Source: Caldilineaceae bacterium (GTDB lineage: Bacteria; Chloroflexota; Anaerolineae; Caldilineales; Caldilineaceae). From it: a DNA stretch of 64,000 nucleotides. Position 1 is the first letter of the stretch, and every line of letters starts with the position of its first letter. Position numbers and translations under genes: made by a program. Shown piece by piece: positions 45,577 through 53,583 of this stretch. The stretch covers positions 5,221,022 to 5,285,021 of the forward strand of contig OY282376.1 in NCBI GenBank assembly GCA_958295845.1. The letters are read 5' to 3'. The notes under the pieces were generated by a model, which made no database searches, had not been told where the DNA came from, and worked only from the letters and a program-made list of their open reading frames with translations.

Positions 45577-46983
45577 TCAACTGCGCATACCCCAGACGCT
45601 GATCGCCTTCTCAACAAAGGCTGGAATTCCAATTTGTCCCCGTATCTCGTCGACATCCACGTTGGCGTAGACCGCGCCATCCTGCAACGCCAGCGCCGAG
45701 GCCACGCCGGCAGCCTCCCCCAGCGCCATCATGGTGCGCGAGAGACGGCATGAGGAGGCGGCAATGTGGGAGAAGGAGGCACCTCGCGACGCGGCGATCA
45801 GGTTGTCATATTCTTTGGGCAGCAGGCAGCTGTAGGGGATGCCGTAGGGTTGCTCCAGGTGTTTGCGCTTGCCGCCTCTGAGATTGCGCTCACCATGTGT
45901 ATCCAGTGCATGGTCGGCGAGAGCGATGATCTCCTCACGCCGCGACTGGCACAGGAGGCCGGCGCGCACGTCCTGTTCGCGCAGTACGTAGCGGCCCACC
46001 AGCCGGTGCGATTCGCGGATGCCTACGAGGGGAAACATGCTCTCAAAGCGATAGCGATCGAAGCCGTAGTCAGTTTGCATGCGGCGCCAGTGGGCGTGCA
46101 TGCGCGCCTGGGCGATGGCTTGGGCTTCAGGATAGGGCATACTGTGGAACTCCGCGCCCTCCATAGTCGGCAGCGCATTCACGCACAGGTCTCCGTTGGG
46201 ATATTCGGTAATGTGGGCGGCGGGCGTATGGGTAGCCAGCCAGTCCTGGATTTCGGGGGCGCGGGCCGAGGCCGGCAGCTCATCCACTCCCGCTTCGGCA
46301 ACCGGCGTTACGCGAAAGACCTGCGAGATACCGTTGACAATGGGGGAGGCGCTATCAGGGGCCGATGGCTCCTGGTAGAGGTCGTGCGGCTCCTCGCCGA
46401 AGGCCATGCTGCACTCGGCGGCCCGGGCCAGGTGGCAGCCGCCGGAGCAGTCGATGAAGAGCTGGCTGCGAACGGTATAGGGAGGGCCACCGTCAAGCGG
46501 CTGGGCTGTGATGGAGACGATCCGGTTGCCCTGCACGCTGACGTCGGTAAAGCGGGTGCGGTAACGGATTTCGACGCCGGCTTCGCGCAGCATCGTGTGC
46601 ATGGCCTCGGCCATGGCGTCCGGCTCGAAGTGGACGCGGCGGACTTCGAGTTTGGTCAGACCGGCGGTGCGCAGCGTGCTCTCGTAGGCGCTATGGGGAT
46701 CGATGCGCGAGAAGCCGTAGGGTTCTTCCTTGCTGTAACGGTGCACGATCTTGCCGACGCCGATGGCATCGGAGGCCAGCCGGGCATAGAGCTCATAGTG
46801 CACGCCGGGCCCGCTGATCCCTGCCTGCCAGACGTTGACGCCGCCAACGGTGGAGGTACCGCCGAGTTGGGCCATGCTGTCCAGCAGGAGAATGCGCGCG
46901 TTGGGGTCGGCGCGCGCGGCGCGAATTGCGGCGCCAAAGCCGCCGGAGCCGCCGCCGATGATCACAATATCAGCCTCGATCAT
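45577..46983 (-). CDS. FAD-dependent oxidoreductase, tandem copy 1
   Basis: 468 residues. AGGAG precedes the ATG at 46983. N-terminal dinucleotide-binding motif IVIIGGGSGGFGAAIRAAR (6-24), then a GGTSTVGGVN flavin-contact turn and the SQLFIDCSGGCHLARAA segment of the FAD_oxidored-type family. No signal peptide. Such genes often accompany sugar ABC operons and may oxidise or dehydrogenate sugars or polyols; the precise reaction is unknown. Nearly the same as copy 2 over much of its length, with differences clustered in 48-60 and 75-120. Confidence 0.9.
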   Translation of the reverse strand: MIEADIVIIGGGSGGFGAAIRAARADPNARILLLDSMAQLGGTSTVGGVNVWQAGISGPGVHYELYARLASDAIGVGKIVHRYSKEEPYGFSRIDPHSAYESTLRTAGLTKLEVRRVHFEPDAMAEAMHTMLREAGVEIRYRTRFTDVSVQGNRIVSITAQPLDGGPPYTVRSQLFIDCSGGCHLARAAECSMAFGEEPHDLYQEPSAPDSASPIVNGISQVFRVTPVAEAGVDELPASARAPEIQDWLATHTPAAHITEYPNGDLCVNALPTMEGAEFHSMPYPEAQAIAQARMHAHWRRMQTDYGFDRYRFESMFPLVGIRESHRLVGRYVLREQDVRAGLLCQSRREEIIALADHALDTHGERNLRGGKRKHLEQPYGIPYSCLLPKEYDNLIAASRGASFSHIAASSCRLSRTMMALGEAAGVASALALQDGAVYANVDVDEIRGQIGIPAFVEKAISVWGMRS

Positions 46984-47191
46984 ACATTCGCTCCTAAGAA
47001 ACAGAACGATGGCCGGGACGATTGTCTCCGGCCATCATGTCGGCAGTTCAGGTCAGCCCATTATCCAGACTGGCGATTGCCGCGGCCCTCGATTGACGGC
47101 ATCGATATGGTTGAGAGGGTAGACGCGCCCGGCTTCTACCGCCCCAGCTTCACCGCCGACTACCGCGCCCGCGCGGGTTGAGCCGGTTGCG
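46984..47191. pseudogene. Duplication scar: binding-protein 3' end joined to Gfo/Idh/MocA 3' end
   Basis: 47051-47112 aligns with the 3' end of the sugar-binding protein gene (48727-48789) with about three quarters identity and one indel. 47115-47181 aligns with the 3' end of the Gfo/Idh/MocA gene (45505-45567) and still reads DAPGFYRPSFTADYRARAG and stop. A hairpin GATGGCCGG/CCGGCCATC (47008-47036) sits where the binding-protein hairpin (48634-48665) sits in the intact copy. This is the fused border of a tandem duplication. Confidence 0.8.
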
Positions 47192-48598
47192 TCAGTTCCG
47201 CATACCCCAGACACTGATCGCCTTCTCAACGAAGGCTGGAATTCCAATCTGTCCTCGAATCTCGTCGACATCCACGTCGGCGTAGACCGCGCCATCCCGC
47301 AACGCCAGTGCCGAGGCCACACCGGCAGCCTCACCCAGCGCCATCATTGTGCGCGACAACCGGCATGAAGAGGCGGCAATGTGTGAGAAGGATGCGCCCC
47401 GCGACGCGGCGATCAGATTGTCATACTCTGCGGGCAGCAGGCAGCTGTAGGGGATGCCGTAGGGCTGCTCCAACTCCTTGAGCTTGACGCCTCTGACATT
47501 GCGTTCGCCGTGGGTATCCAGGGGATGGTCGGCCACGGCGATGATCTCGTCCTGCCGCGACTGGCGCAGAAGGCCGGCGCGCACGTCCTGTTCGCGCAGC
47601 ACGTAGCGGCCTACCAGCCGGTGCGATTCGCGGATGCCTACGAGGGGAAACATGCTCTTGAAACGGTAGCGATCGAAGCCGTAGTCGGTCTGCATGCGCC
47701 GCCAGTGTGCGTGCATGCGCGCCTGGGCGATGGCTTGCGCCTGGGGGTAGGGCATGCTGTGAAATTCGGCGCCTTCCATGGTGGGCAGCACGTTGATGCA
47801 CAGATCGCCATTGGGGTATTCGGTCACATGGGCGGCGGGCGTGTGTGTCGCCAGCCAGTCCTGGATCGAGGAGGCGCGAGAAGCGGGTGGGAGCTCATCG
47901 ACGCCGGCTTCGTCGGCCGGGGTCACGCGAAAGACCTGCGAGATGCCGTTGACAATTGGGGAGGCGCTGTCAGGGGCCGACGGCTCCTGGTAGAGGTCGT
48001 GCGGCTCCTCGCCAAAGGCCATGCTGCACTCGGCGGCCCGGGCCAGGTGGCAGCCGCCGGAGCAGTCGATGAAGAGCTGGCTGCGAACGGTATAGGGAGG
48101 GCCACCGTCAAGCGGCTGGGCTGTGATGGAGACGATCCGGTTGCCCTGCACGCTGACGTCGGTAAAGCGGGTACGGTAGCGGATATCGACGCCGGCTTCG
48201 CGCAGCATCGCGTCCATCGCTGCGGCCATGACGTCCGGCTCGAAGTGGACGCGGCGCACCTGCGGTTTGGGCAGGCCGGCGCGGCGCAGCGAGCTTTCAT
48301 AGGGGCTGTCCGGGTCGATGCGCGAGAAGCCGTAGGGCTCCTCCTTGCTCGAAAGGTGGACCGTCCTGCCCACGCCGATCGCGTTCGGGCTCAGGCGCGC
48401 GGCCAGCTCGTAATGCACGCCCGGCCCGCCGATCCCCGGCTCCCAGTTGTTGACGCCGCCAACGGTGGAGGTGCCGCCCAGTTGCGCCATGCTGTCGAGC
48501 AGGAGAATGCGCGCGTTTGGGTCGGCGCGCGCGGCGCGTATCGCTGCGCCAAAGCCGCCGGAACCGCCGCCTACTATCAGAATATCAGTCTCGATCAT
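47192..48598 (-). CDS. FAD-dependent oxidoreductase, tandem copy 2
   Basis: 468 residues from the ATG at 48598 (GGGGA upstream); an in-frame earlier start crosses the binding-protein hairpin and is rejected. Motif LIVGGGSGGFGAAIRAAR, then GGVNNWEPGIGG where copy 1 has GGVNVWQAGISG. Its C-terminal half is almost identical to copy 1. It lies downstream of the operon 3 binding-protein gene and is probably transcribed with it. Confidence 0.92.
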   Translation of the reverse strand: MIETDILIVGGGSGGFGAAIRAARADPNARILLLDSMAQLGGTSTVGGVNNWEPGIGGPGVHYELAARLSPNAIGVGRTVHLSSKEEPYGFSRIDPDSPYESSLRRAGLPKPQVRRVHFEPDVMAAAMDAMLREAGVDIRYRTRFTDVSVQGNRIVSITAQPLDGGPPYTVRSQLFIDCSGGCHLARAAECSMAFGEEPHDLYQEPSAPDSASPIVNGISQVFRVTPADEAGVDELPPASRASSIQDWLATHTPAAHVTEYPNGDLCINVLPTMEGAEFHSMPYPQAQAIAQARMHAHWRRMQTDYGFDRYRFKSMFPLVGIRESHRLVGRYVLREQDVRAGLLRQSRQDEIIAVADHPLDTHGERNVRGVKLKELEQPYGIPYSCLLPAEYDNLIAASRGASFSHIAASSCRLSRTMMALGEAAGVASALALRDGAVYADVDVDEIRGQIGIPAFVEKAISVWGMRN

Positions 48599-48633
48599 AT
48601 CAGTCCCCAGTTGCCATACCCCGGATGCCAATG

Positions 48634-48665
48634 ACCAGTGGCCTGGTATTTCGCAGGCCACTGGT
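48634..48665 (-). repeat. Intergenic hairpin after sugar-binding protein gene (operon 3)
   Basis: Perfect 12-bp stem ACCAGTGGCCTG (48634-48645) with CAGGCCACTGGT (48654-48665) and an eight-base loop. Adjacent 48681-48713 is a heptamer-like run (AGTGAAT units on the - strand). No T-tract. Confidence 0.8.
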
Positions 48666-48723
48666 TACTATCTACCACCCACTGTTCACTATTCACTATT
48701 CACTACCCACTGTCCTCTGCCGT

Positions 48724-50319
48724 CTACTCCAGCCCATCATCCGGGCTCATGATGGCCGCGGCCATCGCGTTGATCGTTTCGATATCGTTGAGGGCATTGA
48801 CAGCTTCGGTCACCCCAGCCAGGTTGTTTGCCTCCAACGCGGCCAGGAAACTTTCAAACTCCGCATCGATATCCAGATCCGGGTTCAGGACGACCCGGGC
48901 CGCGAACTCATTGGCCAGACTGTGCAGCGCCCCCAGGTCGTTCAGAATGGTTTCGTCATCGCGATCGACCAGGTAGTTGATATGCCGTTTTTCCTCCAGG
49001 GCTTCCTTCAGAACGCCCTGCACATAGCCCATCATTTCGTCGGAGACATCGATCCACTTCACATTGTCGCGCTGGTAATCGAAGTAGGCCGGCGGCTCAT
49101 TCTTGAACAGATAGTCGCGCGAGTACAGGTCGTATTGCGGATTGTCGTTCAGGATCGCATCGCGGCCGCGCGTCACGGGGACGCCGTCGACCAGGTCATA
49201 GGTGATGCCCTCGACACCCACCGTCATCAGCTCCCAGCCTTCGGTATATTGCCAGTTGACGACGCGGAAGAAGGCATCTGCCTCGGCGGCGGTGGCCGCG
49301 ATCGTCAGAGCGGTTCCGGTGCTCTGCGCGTTGGGCACGACCATCGGTCCGCTCGCGATACCGGTTGGGCCGGTCAGGCTGCAGATGTAGCCGGTGTCGG
49401 CATTGGCATCAGGATGGGCGTTGCGGATGGCCTCCAGGCGGAAATGCTGGAACCGCGGCCAGTCGGAGGTGACAGCTGTATTGCCGGCGTAGAATTTGAA
49501 CAGCCCGCGGTCGGTGGCGACCATGAAGGTGGGGTCCATCAGCCCATCGGCAAAGAGTTCTCGCACCCACTGCAGTCCATCTTTCAGGGCCGGCAGCGTA
49601 TTGGCGAAAACGAGCTGATCAGGATTATCCGGTGAAGGTACCCACGCCAGGTGATCGACGCCATGGGCGCCCAGGAAATGCTCCATCGACCAGGTAACAT
49701 TGTCCAGCCGGTTGGGCACGAAGGGGATCAACGGGTCGCCGATGTTGCCGGGGTCCTCGTCGCGAACCCGCTCGAGGAAGGTGCGGAACTCGGCCAGCGT
49801 TGTCGGCTCATCCATCCCCAACTTTTCCAGCCAGTCGGTGCGGTAGTGCAGGCAGCGCGGCAGATTGCCGGTGAGTCGGGGAATGTGGTAGATCATCCCG
49901 TCAGCCTGGCGGTTGTTCTCCCAGACTTCGGCCGGGAAGGCGTCGCGTACGGTCGGGTACTTGTCCAGATACTCATCGATCGGGATCAGCAGGCCGTCGT
50001 TGAGATACTGTTTGAACTGCCGCGTAGTCGGGTTGATGCGGATGACGTCGGGGTAGTCGCCAGCGGCCATCAGTACGTTGCGCTTCTCATCGTATTCGGG
50101 ACTGGGCACGAACTGATAGTCCATGTCCACGCCGGACCCCTCCTCGATCAACCCCACCCACTCGTTATCCGACACCCAGCTGTCGCCGATGCCCAGATAG
50201 ACGACGGTAACGTCCTCTGCCATCTCCTCCTGGGTGGTTGCGGCTGGCGCGGGCGCGCAGGCGCTCAGCAGGACCAAGGACACAATGATAAGCGGCAGAC
50301 ATAACTTAGCGCGTTTCAC
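48724..50319 (-). CDS. Sugar-binding lipoprotein, LplA-like ABC family 1 (operon 3)
   Basis: 531 residues starting at a GTG (50319), chosen because AAGGAGGAAG precedes it and a lipoprotein signal follows at once (lipobox LSAC, Cys21). Unlike the other two sugar-binding proteins it has no twin-Arg and would use Sec. The body contains MAAGDYPDVIRINPTTRQF, WLEKLGMDEPTTLAEF and MVPNAQ-like features typical of LplA/YtcQ-type binding proteins. Ligand is probably an oligosaccharide or uronate-type sugar; this is inference from the LplB/LplC-type permeases. Confidence 0.93.
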   Translation of the reverse strand: MKRAKLCLPLIIVSLVLLSACAPAPAATTQEEMAEDVTVVYLGIGDSWVSDNEWVGLIEEGSGVDMDYQFVPSPEYDEKRNVLMAAGDYPDVIRINPTTRQFKQYLNDGLLIPIDEYLDKYPTVRDAFPAEVWENNRQADGMIYHIPRLTGNLPRCLHYRTDWLEKLGMDEPTTLAEFRTFLERVRDEDPGNIGDPLIPFVPNRLDNVTWSMEHFLGAHGVDHLAWVPSPDNPDQLVFANTLPALKDGLQWVRELFADGLMDPTFMVATDRGLFKFYAGNTAVTSDWPRFQHFRLEAIRNAHPDANADTGYICSLTGPTGIASGPMVVPNAQSTGTALTIAATAAEADAFFRVVNWQYTEGWELMTVGVEGITYDLVDGVPVTRGRDAILNDNPQYDLYSRDYLFKNEPPAYFDYQRDNVKWIDVSDEMMGYVQGVLKEALEEKRHINYLVDRDDETILNDLGALHSLANEFAARVVLNPDLDIDAEFESFLAALEANNLAGVTEAVNALNDIETINAMAAAIMSPDDGLE

Positions 50320-50447
50320 AGAACTTCCTCCTTGTCTGTACTTTGGTTCGGTCACGCGAAAATCCAGACGGCGTATTCCTTCTGGAGGGACAGTCAATAA
50401 GGAAATCAGATATCGTCGCGTTATCACCTCCTTGGTTCTCGTTGCAG

Positions 50448-51371
50448 CTATCCTTTTTCGGCGCCCAGCACGATACCCTGCACGAAGAAACGTTGCACAA
50501 AGGGGTAAAGGAGGGCCATGGGCACGATAGCAGCGATCACCGTCGCTGCACGGATCGTAAGCTGGCTGACCTGGGCGTTGCCGTACATGTCCTGGTTGCT
50601 GAAGCCGATCTCGTTGAGGTTGGCCTGGATCACAACCGAGCGCAGCAGCACCTGCAAAGGCCATTTGGCCGGGTCGTAGATGTAGAAGATGCCGCGAAAG
50701 AACTCGTTCCAGTGGGAGACGGCGTAAAACAGCCCCATCGTCGCAATCGCCGGCAGTGACATCGGGATCACAATCTGAAAGAGGATGCGCATCTCGCTGG
50801 AGCCGTCCATGCGCGCCGACTCGATCACCGCGTCCGGCAGGTTCTCGAAGAAATTGCGCAACAGGATCAGAAAGAACACGTTGACCAGGGTCGGCCAGAT
50901 CATCGCCCACAGGCTGTTGATCAGGCCCAGGCTGCGTACCAGCATGAAGCCGGGTACGATGCCCGCGCTGAAGACGAAGGTAACCATGATGAAGAGCATG
51001 ATGAACTGCCGCCCCGGCAGGTCCCGCCGCGAGAGCGGGTAGGCTGCGGCTGACGTCACCAGAAGGTTGAGCGCGGTGCCCACCACGGTAATGAAGACGG
51101 TGACGCCAAAGGAACGTATCAGCGCTTCACCTTTGAAGATGAAGAGGTAGGAGTCCAGCGTAAAGCTGTGCGGCCACAGCAGCAGCACCGCCTGCGCGAC
51201 TTTTTCGGGGCTGCTCAGCGAGGCGTTGAGCGTGTGCCAGATCGGCAGCATACTGATGATGCCGAGCAGAAGCAGCACGCTGTAGATGATGGTTTCGGCC
51301 AGACGGTTGCTGTGCCATCGGGCCCGCAGCGGCTGCTCTTCGTAGTCTGTGGTTTCGATGTGCGCGCTCAT
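50448..51371 (-). CDS. Sugar ABC transporter permease (LplC/MalG-like, operon 3)
   Basis: 307 residues, six hydrophobic segments, EAA-type loop ESARMDGSSEMRILFQIVIP. The C-terminus FVQGIVLGAEKG is typical of LplC/YtcP proteins, supporting the LplA-like assignment for the binding protein that follows 128 bases downstream. Confidence 0.93.
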   Translation of the reverse strand: MSAHIETTDYEEQPLRARWHSNRLAETIIYSVLLLLGIISMLPIWHTLNASLSSPEKVAQAVLLLWPHSFTLDSYLFIFKGEALIRSFGVTVFITVVGTALNLLVTSAAAYPLSRRDLPGRQFIMLFIMVTFVFSAGIVPGFMLVRSLGLINSLWAMIWPTLVNVFFLILLRNFFENLPDAVIESARMDGSSEMRILFQIVIPMSLPAIATMGLFYAVSHWNEFFRGIFYIYDPAKWPLQVLLRSVVIQANLNEIGFSNQDMYGNAQVSQLTIRAATVIAAIVPMALLYPFVQRFFVQGIVLGAEKG

Positions 51372-51380
51372 CGGTCTGTG

Positions 51381-52370
51381 TTACCAGAGTGTCGGCTGAT
51401 CGGCGCGTTTGAGAATATAGTTGGTCATCACAATCATTATCGCCGCGATCACGGAGCGGAACAGGCCCACCGCGGTGGCGAGGCTGAAACGGCCGTCCAC
51501 CAGCCCGATGCGATAGATATAGGTATCGAGAATGTCGCCCACGGCGTAGACAGCCGGATTGTACATCACAAAGACCTGCTCAAAACCGGCCTCGAGAATG
51601 TTGCCCATGCTGAGGATAAAGACGATTCCCATGATCCCGCGCAGGCCGGGCAGCGTGATATATCTCGCCTGTTGAAGCCGGTTTGCCCCGTCGACCATGG
51701 CGGCTTCATAGATCGACGGATCGATCGAGGCGATCGCGGCCAGATAGACGATCGCGGCCCAGCCGAACTCCTTCATGATGTTGGTGATGACGAGGATGGT
51801 GCGGAAGTATTTGGGATTGACCAGCAGGGCCGGCATTTTCAACCCGATCGCTTCCAGCCCCTCCGGCACGGCGCCGCCCGGCCCGATGAAGAGCACCATG
51901 ATGCCGCCGTACACGACCCAGGACAGGAAATGCGGGAAATAGGTGACGGTCTGAATCGCGCGCTTGAAGAGCAGGTGGCGCACTTCGTTCAGGAGCAGCG
52001 CGAAGATTATAGGGACAGGGAAGCCGATGAAGAGTTTATAGAGGCTGATGATGACGGTGTTGCGGAAGACTTCGAGGAATTTGGGCAGGGCGAACAGGGT
52101 CTCGAAGTGTTGGAAGCCGACCCAGGGGCTGCCCAGAAATCCGCGCACCGGGGAATAGTTCTGGAAACCCATCACGAGCCCGCCCATGGGGATATAGCGG
52201 AATATGACAAAGAAGAGGATCGCGGGGAGGAGCAGGAGGTAGAGTTCGCGGTATTTCCAGGCGCGTCCCAACTCGCGTCGGAGGTGCCGGCGGCGGCTAT
52301 CGGGCCCCAGATGGCCCGTCGTGGAACTTTCGCTTACGCCCGGTTGTACATCCGTCCCGGCTGTTGCCAT
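51381..52370 (-). CDS. Sugar ABC transporter permease (LplB/YteP-like, operon 3)
   Basis: 329 residues from the ATG at 52370, which follows GGTGGAG; an in-frame GTG at 52379 is less likely. Features of the LplB subgroup: FRYIPMGGLVMGFQNYSP after the first helix and the EAA-type loop EAAMVDGANRLQQARYITLP. First gene of operon 3, nine bases before LplC. Confidence 0.93.
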   Translation of the reverse strand: MATAGTDVQPGVSESSTTGHLGPDSRRRHLRRELGRAWKYRELYLLLLPAILFFVIFRYIPMGGLVMGFQNYSPVRGFLGSPWVGFQHFETLFALPKFLEVFRNTVIISLYKLFIGFPVPIIFALLLNEVRHLLFKRAIQTVTYFPHFLSWVVYGGIMVLFIGPGGAVPEGLEAIGLKMPALLVNPKYFRTILVITNIMKEFGWAAIVYLAAIASIDPSIYEAAMVDGANRLQQARYITLPGLRGIMGIVFILSMGNILEAGFEQVFVMYNPAVYAVGDILDTYIYRIGLVDGRFSLATAVGLFRSVIAAIMIVMTNYILKRADQPTLW

Positions 52371-52585
52371 GTTCTCCACCCCGGTCCGACCAACGGAGGC
52401 TGCGTATCACCCTGGGAGAGAGTCTGTTGTGGGAATCTTTGCGATCGAAAAGAAACTACACTGCACAGGTACGAAAGTGCCGGAGATGGACGCATCCCCA
52501 AGTGTGGCCAACGAGCATTCGGGGCACTGTTCGGACAATCAGGAAGAAGGAAAAACCGCAGGAATGACGAAATCGGCCATGCGAA

Positions 52586-52614
52586 AGTTTAGAACAGGCC
52601 GCCAACCGTGTCAA
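52586..52614 (-). promoter_or_regulatory. Promoter of sugar operon 3
   Basis: On the - strand: TTGACA (52614-52609), 17-base spacer, TAAACT (52591-52586). The predicted transcript has a leader of about 210 bases before the LplB-like start, in which I see no known riboswitch. Confidence 0.65.
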
Positions 52615-52691
52615 GCGATCAGAAATCTGGCCCCGCCCAACCCCCTTTTTCACGCGATACATTCGACCCCCACCACCCCAATTCAGAACGA

Positions 52692-52735
52692 AAAACCGCC
52701 CAGCCCCGGCATTTCGGGGACTGGGTGGCTCCTGT
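52692..52735 (-). terminator. Terminator of the small secreted protein gene (repeat family)
   Basis: On the - strand a hairpin CCCAGTCCCCGAAATGCCGGGGCTGGG precedes a TTTTT run; core arms are CCCAGTCCCCG and CGGGGCTGGG. The same hairpin and its upstream flank recur after both FN3/LRR genes (53525-53565 and 58210-58250). Confidence 0.8.
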
Positions 52736-52917
52736 CTGACGCCAGTACGTTAGCTATTGACAGCACAACAGACCAAGATCTTCAAAGTCGTTTCATGCCA
52801 CGCACGGCAGGGCTTGAGGTTCACAGAGGGTCAGATGATATTCCGACATAGGAACCACCGTCGTCCTACGGCGGCGGCTCTTTCATTCGAGGGTTATCGA
52901 ACGGTGGTGAAATCGTA

Positions 52918-53397
52918 TCAGTTGTCGTCGCTCCATTCGGAATGGCCCAGATACTCACAGTGCGACCACTTTTCGACAACTATTCGGCCCGATATGGCGT
53001 ACTCAAGGTATACGTTGCTACTGCCTACCCCAAAAGAAATACTGATGAGTCCTGCATCAGAAGGGTCTATGGAGACGCCATATAAACTCCTGTAAGCGTC
53101 TGCCGTCTGTTGATGGATATCTGCAAGAATTACGTTGACCCATTCATGCGAGGCATGCAGAGGACTCTGGCAGATTCCATCGTCTTTGTAGATCACGTCT
53201 GGCGACCATGGGTCAGCGTACTGGTCCTCGATATTTGTTAGACGATTCTCGTAGCCAGTAAAGCGGTCTTCGAGTTCGACAAGGCGATCGCGAAGGGATT
53301 CCAAGGTAAGTTCGTCTTGCGCAAGAGCAAATCCCCCAAAACAGAAGAAAAGCGCTATTACCAGTAGAGCGAGTTTAGAGGGTCTTGGGATGTGCAT
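52918..53397 (-). CDS. Small secreted protein with coiled coil, unknown function
   Basis: 159 residues. AGGAGA precedes the ATG at 53397. Signal peptide (hydrophobic 9-24, cleavage after FALA). A short predicted coiled coil (SLRDRLVELEDRFTGYENRLTN) is followed by a compact domain with two Cys (ICQSPLHAS and WSHCEYLG) that could form a disulfide. I do not recognise the family. Its base composition is lower in G+C than the neighbouring operons. It shares its terminator and downstream sequence with the two FN3/LRR genes and lies right after them on the same strand, so it may be part of the same surface-protein cluster. Confidence 0.7.
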   Translation of the reverse strand: MHIPRPSKLALLVIALFFCFGGFALAQDELTLESLRDRLVELEDRFTGYENRLTNIEDQYADPWSPDVIYKDDGICQSPLHASHEWVNVILADIHQQTADAYRSLYGVSIDPSDAGLISISFGVGSSNVYLEYAISGRIVVEKWSHCEYLGHSEWSDDN

Positions 53398-53524
53398 TTT
53401 TTCTCCTAAGAAGTGAATTGAAGAGAGGTCTTAGTATGGAGACCTTTACCGTGTTGTGCGGGCCCCATGCTGTAGGCGGGACAGATAAAGCGGGCTGCTT
53501 AACCATATTTGCCTTCAAAGAAAA

Positions 53525-53565
53525 ACCACCCAGCCCCGGCACATCCGGGACTGGGCGGCTCCTGT
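53525..53565 (-). terminator. Terminator of FN3/LRR gene 1
   Basis: On the - strand: CCGCCCAGTCCCGG, short loop, CCGGGGCTGGGTGG and TTTTTC. Member of the terminator family at 52692 and 58210. Confidence 0.8.
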
Positions 53566-53583
53566 CTGGCGCCGGTGTTCTGG

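Noticed and set aside
47510-48634. Long + strand frames opposite both FAD oxidoreductases (also 45766-47181)
   Set aside because: Antisense shadows that occur in both copies simply because the copies are similar. Only the very end of the 45766 frame matters, as it preserves the Gfo/Idh/MocA scar.
52380-52585. Riboswitch in the leader of sugar operon 3
   Set aside because: The leader is long enough, but I could not match any known aptamer core or a terminator/anti-terminator pair.
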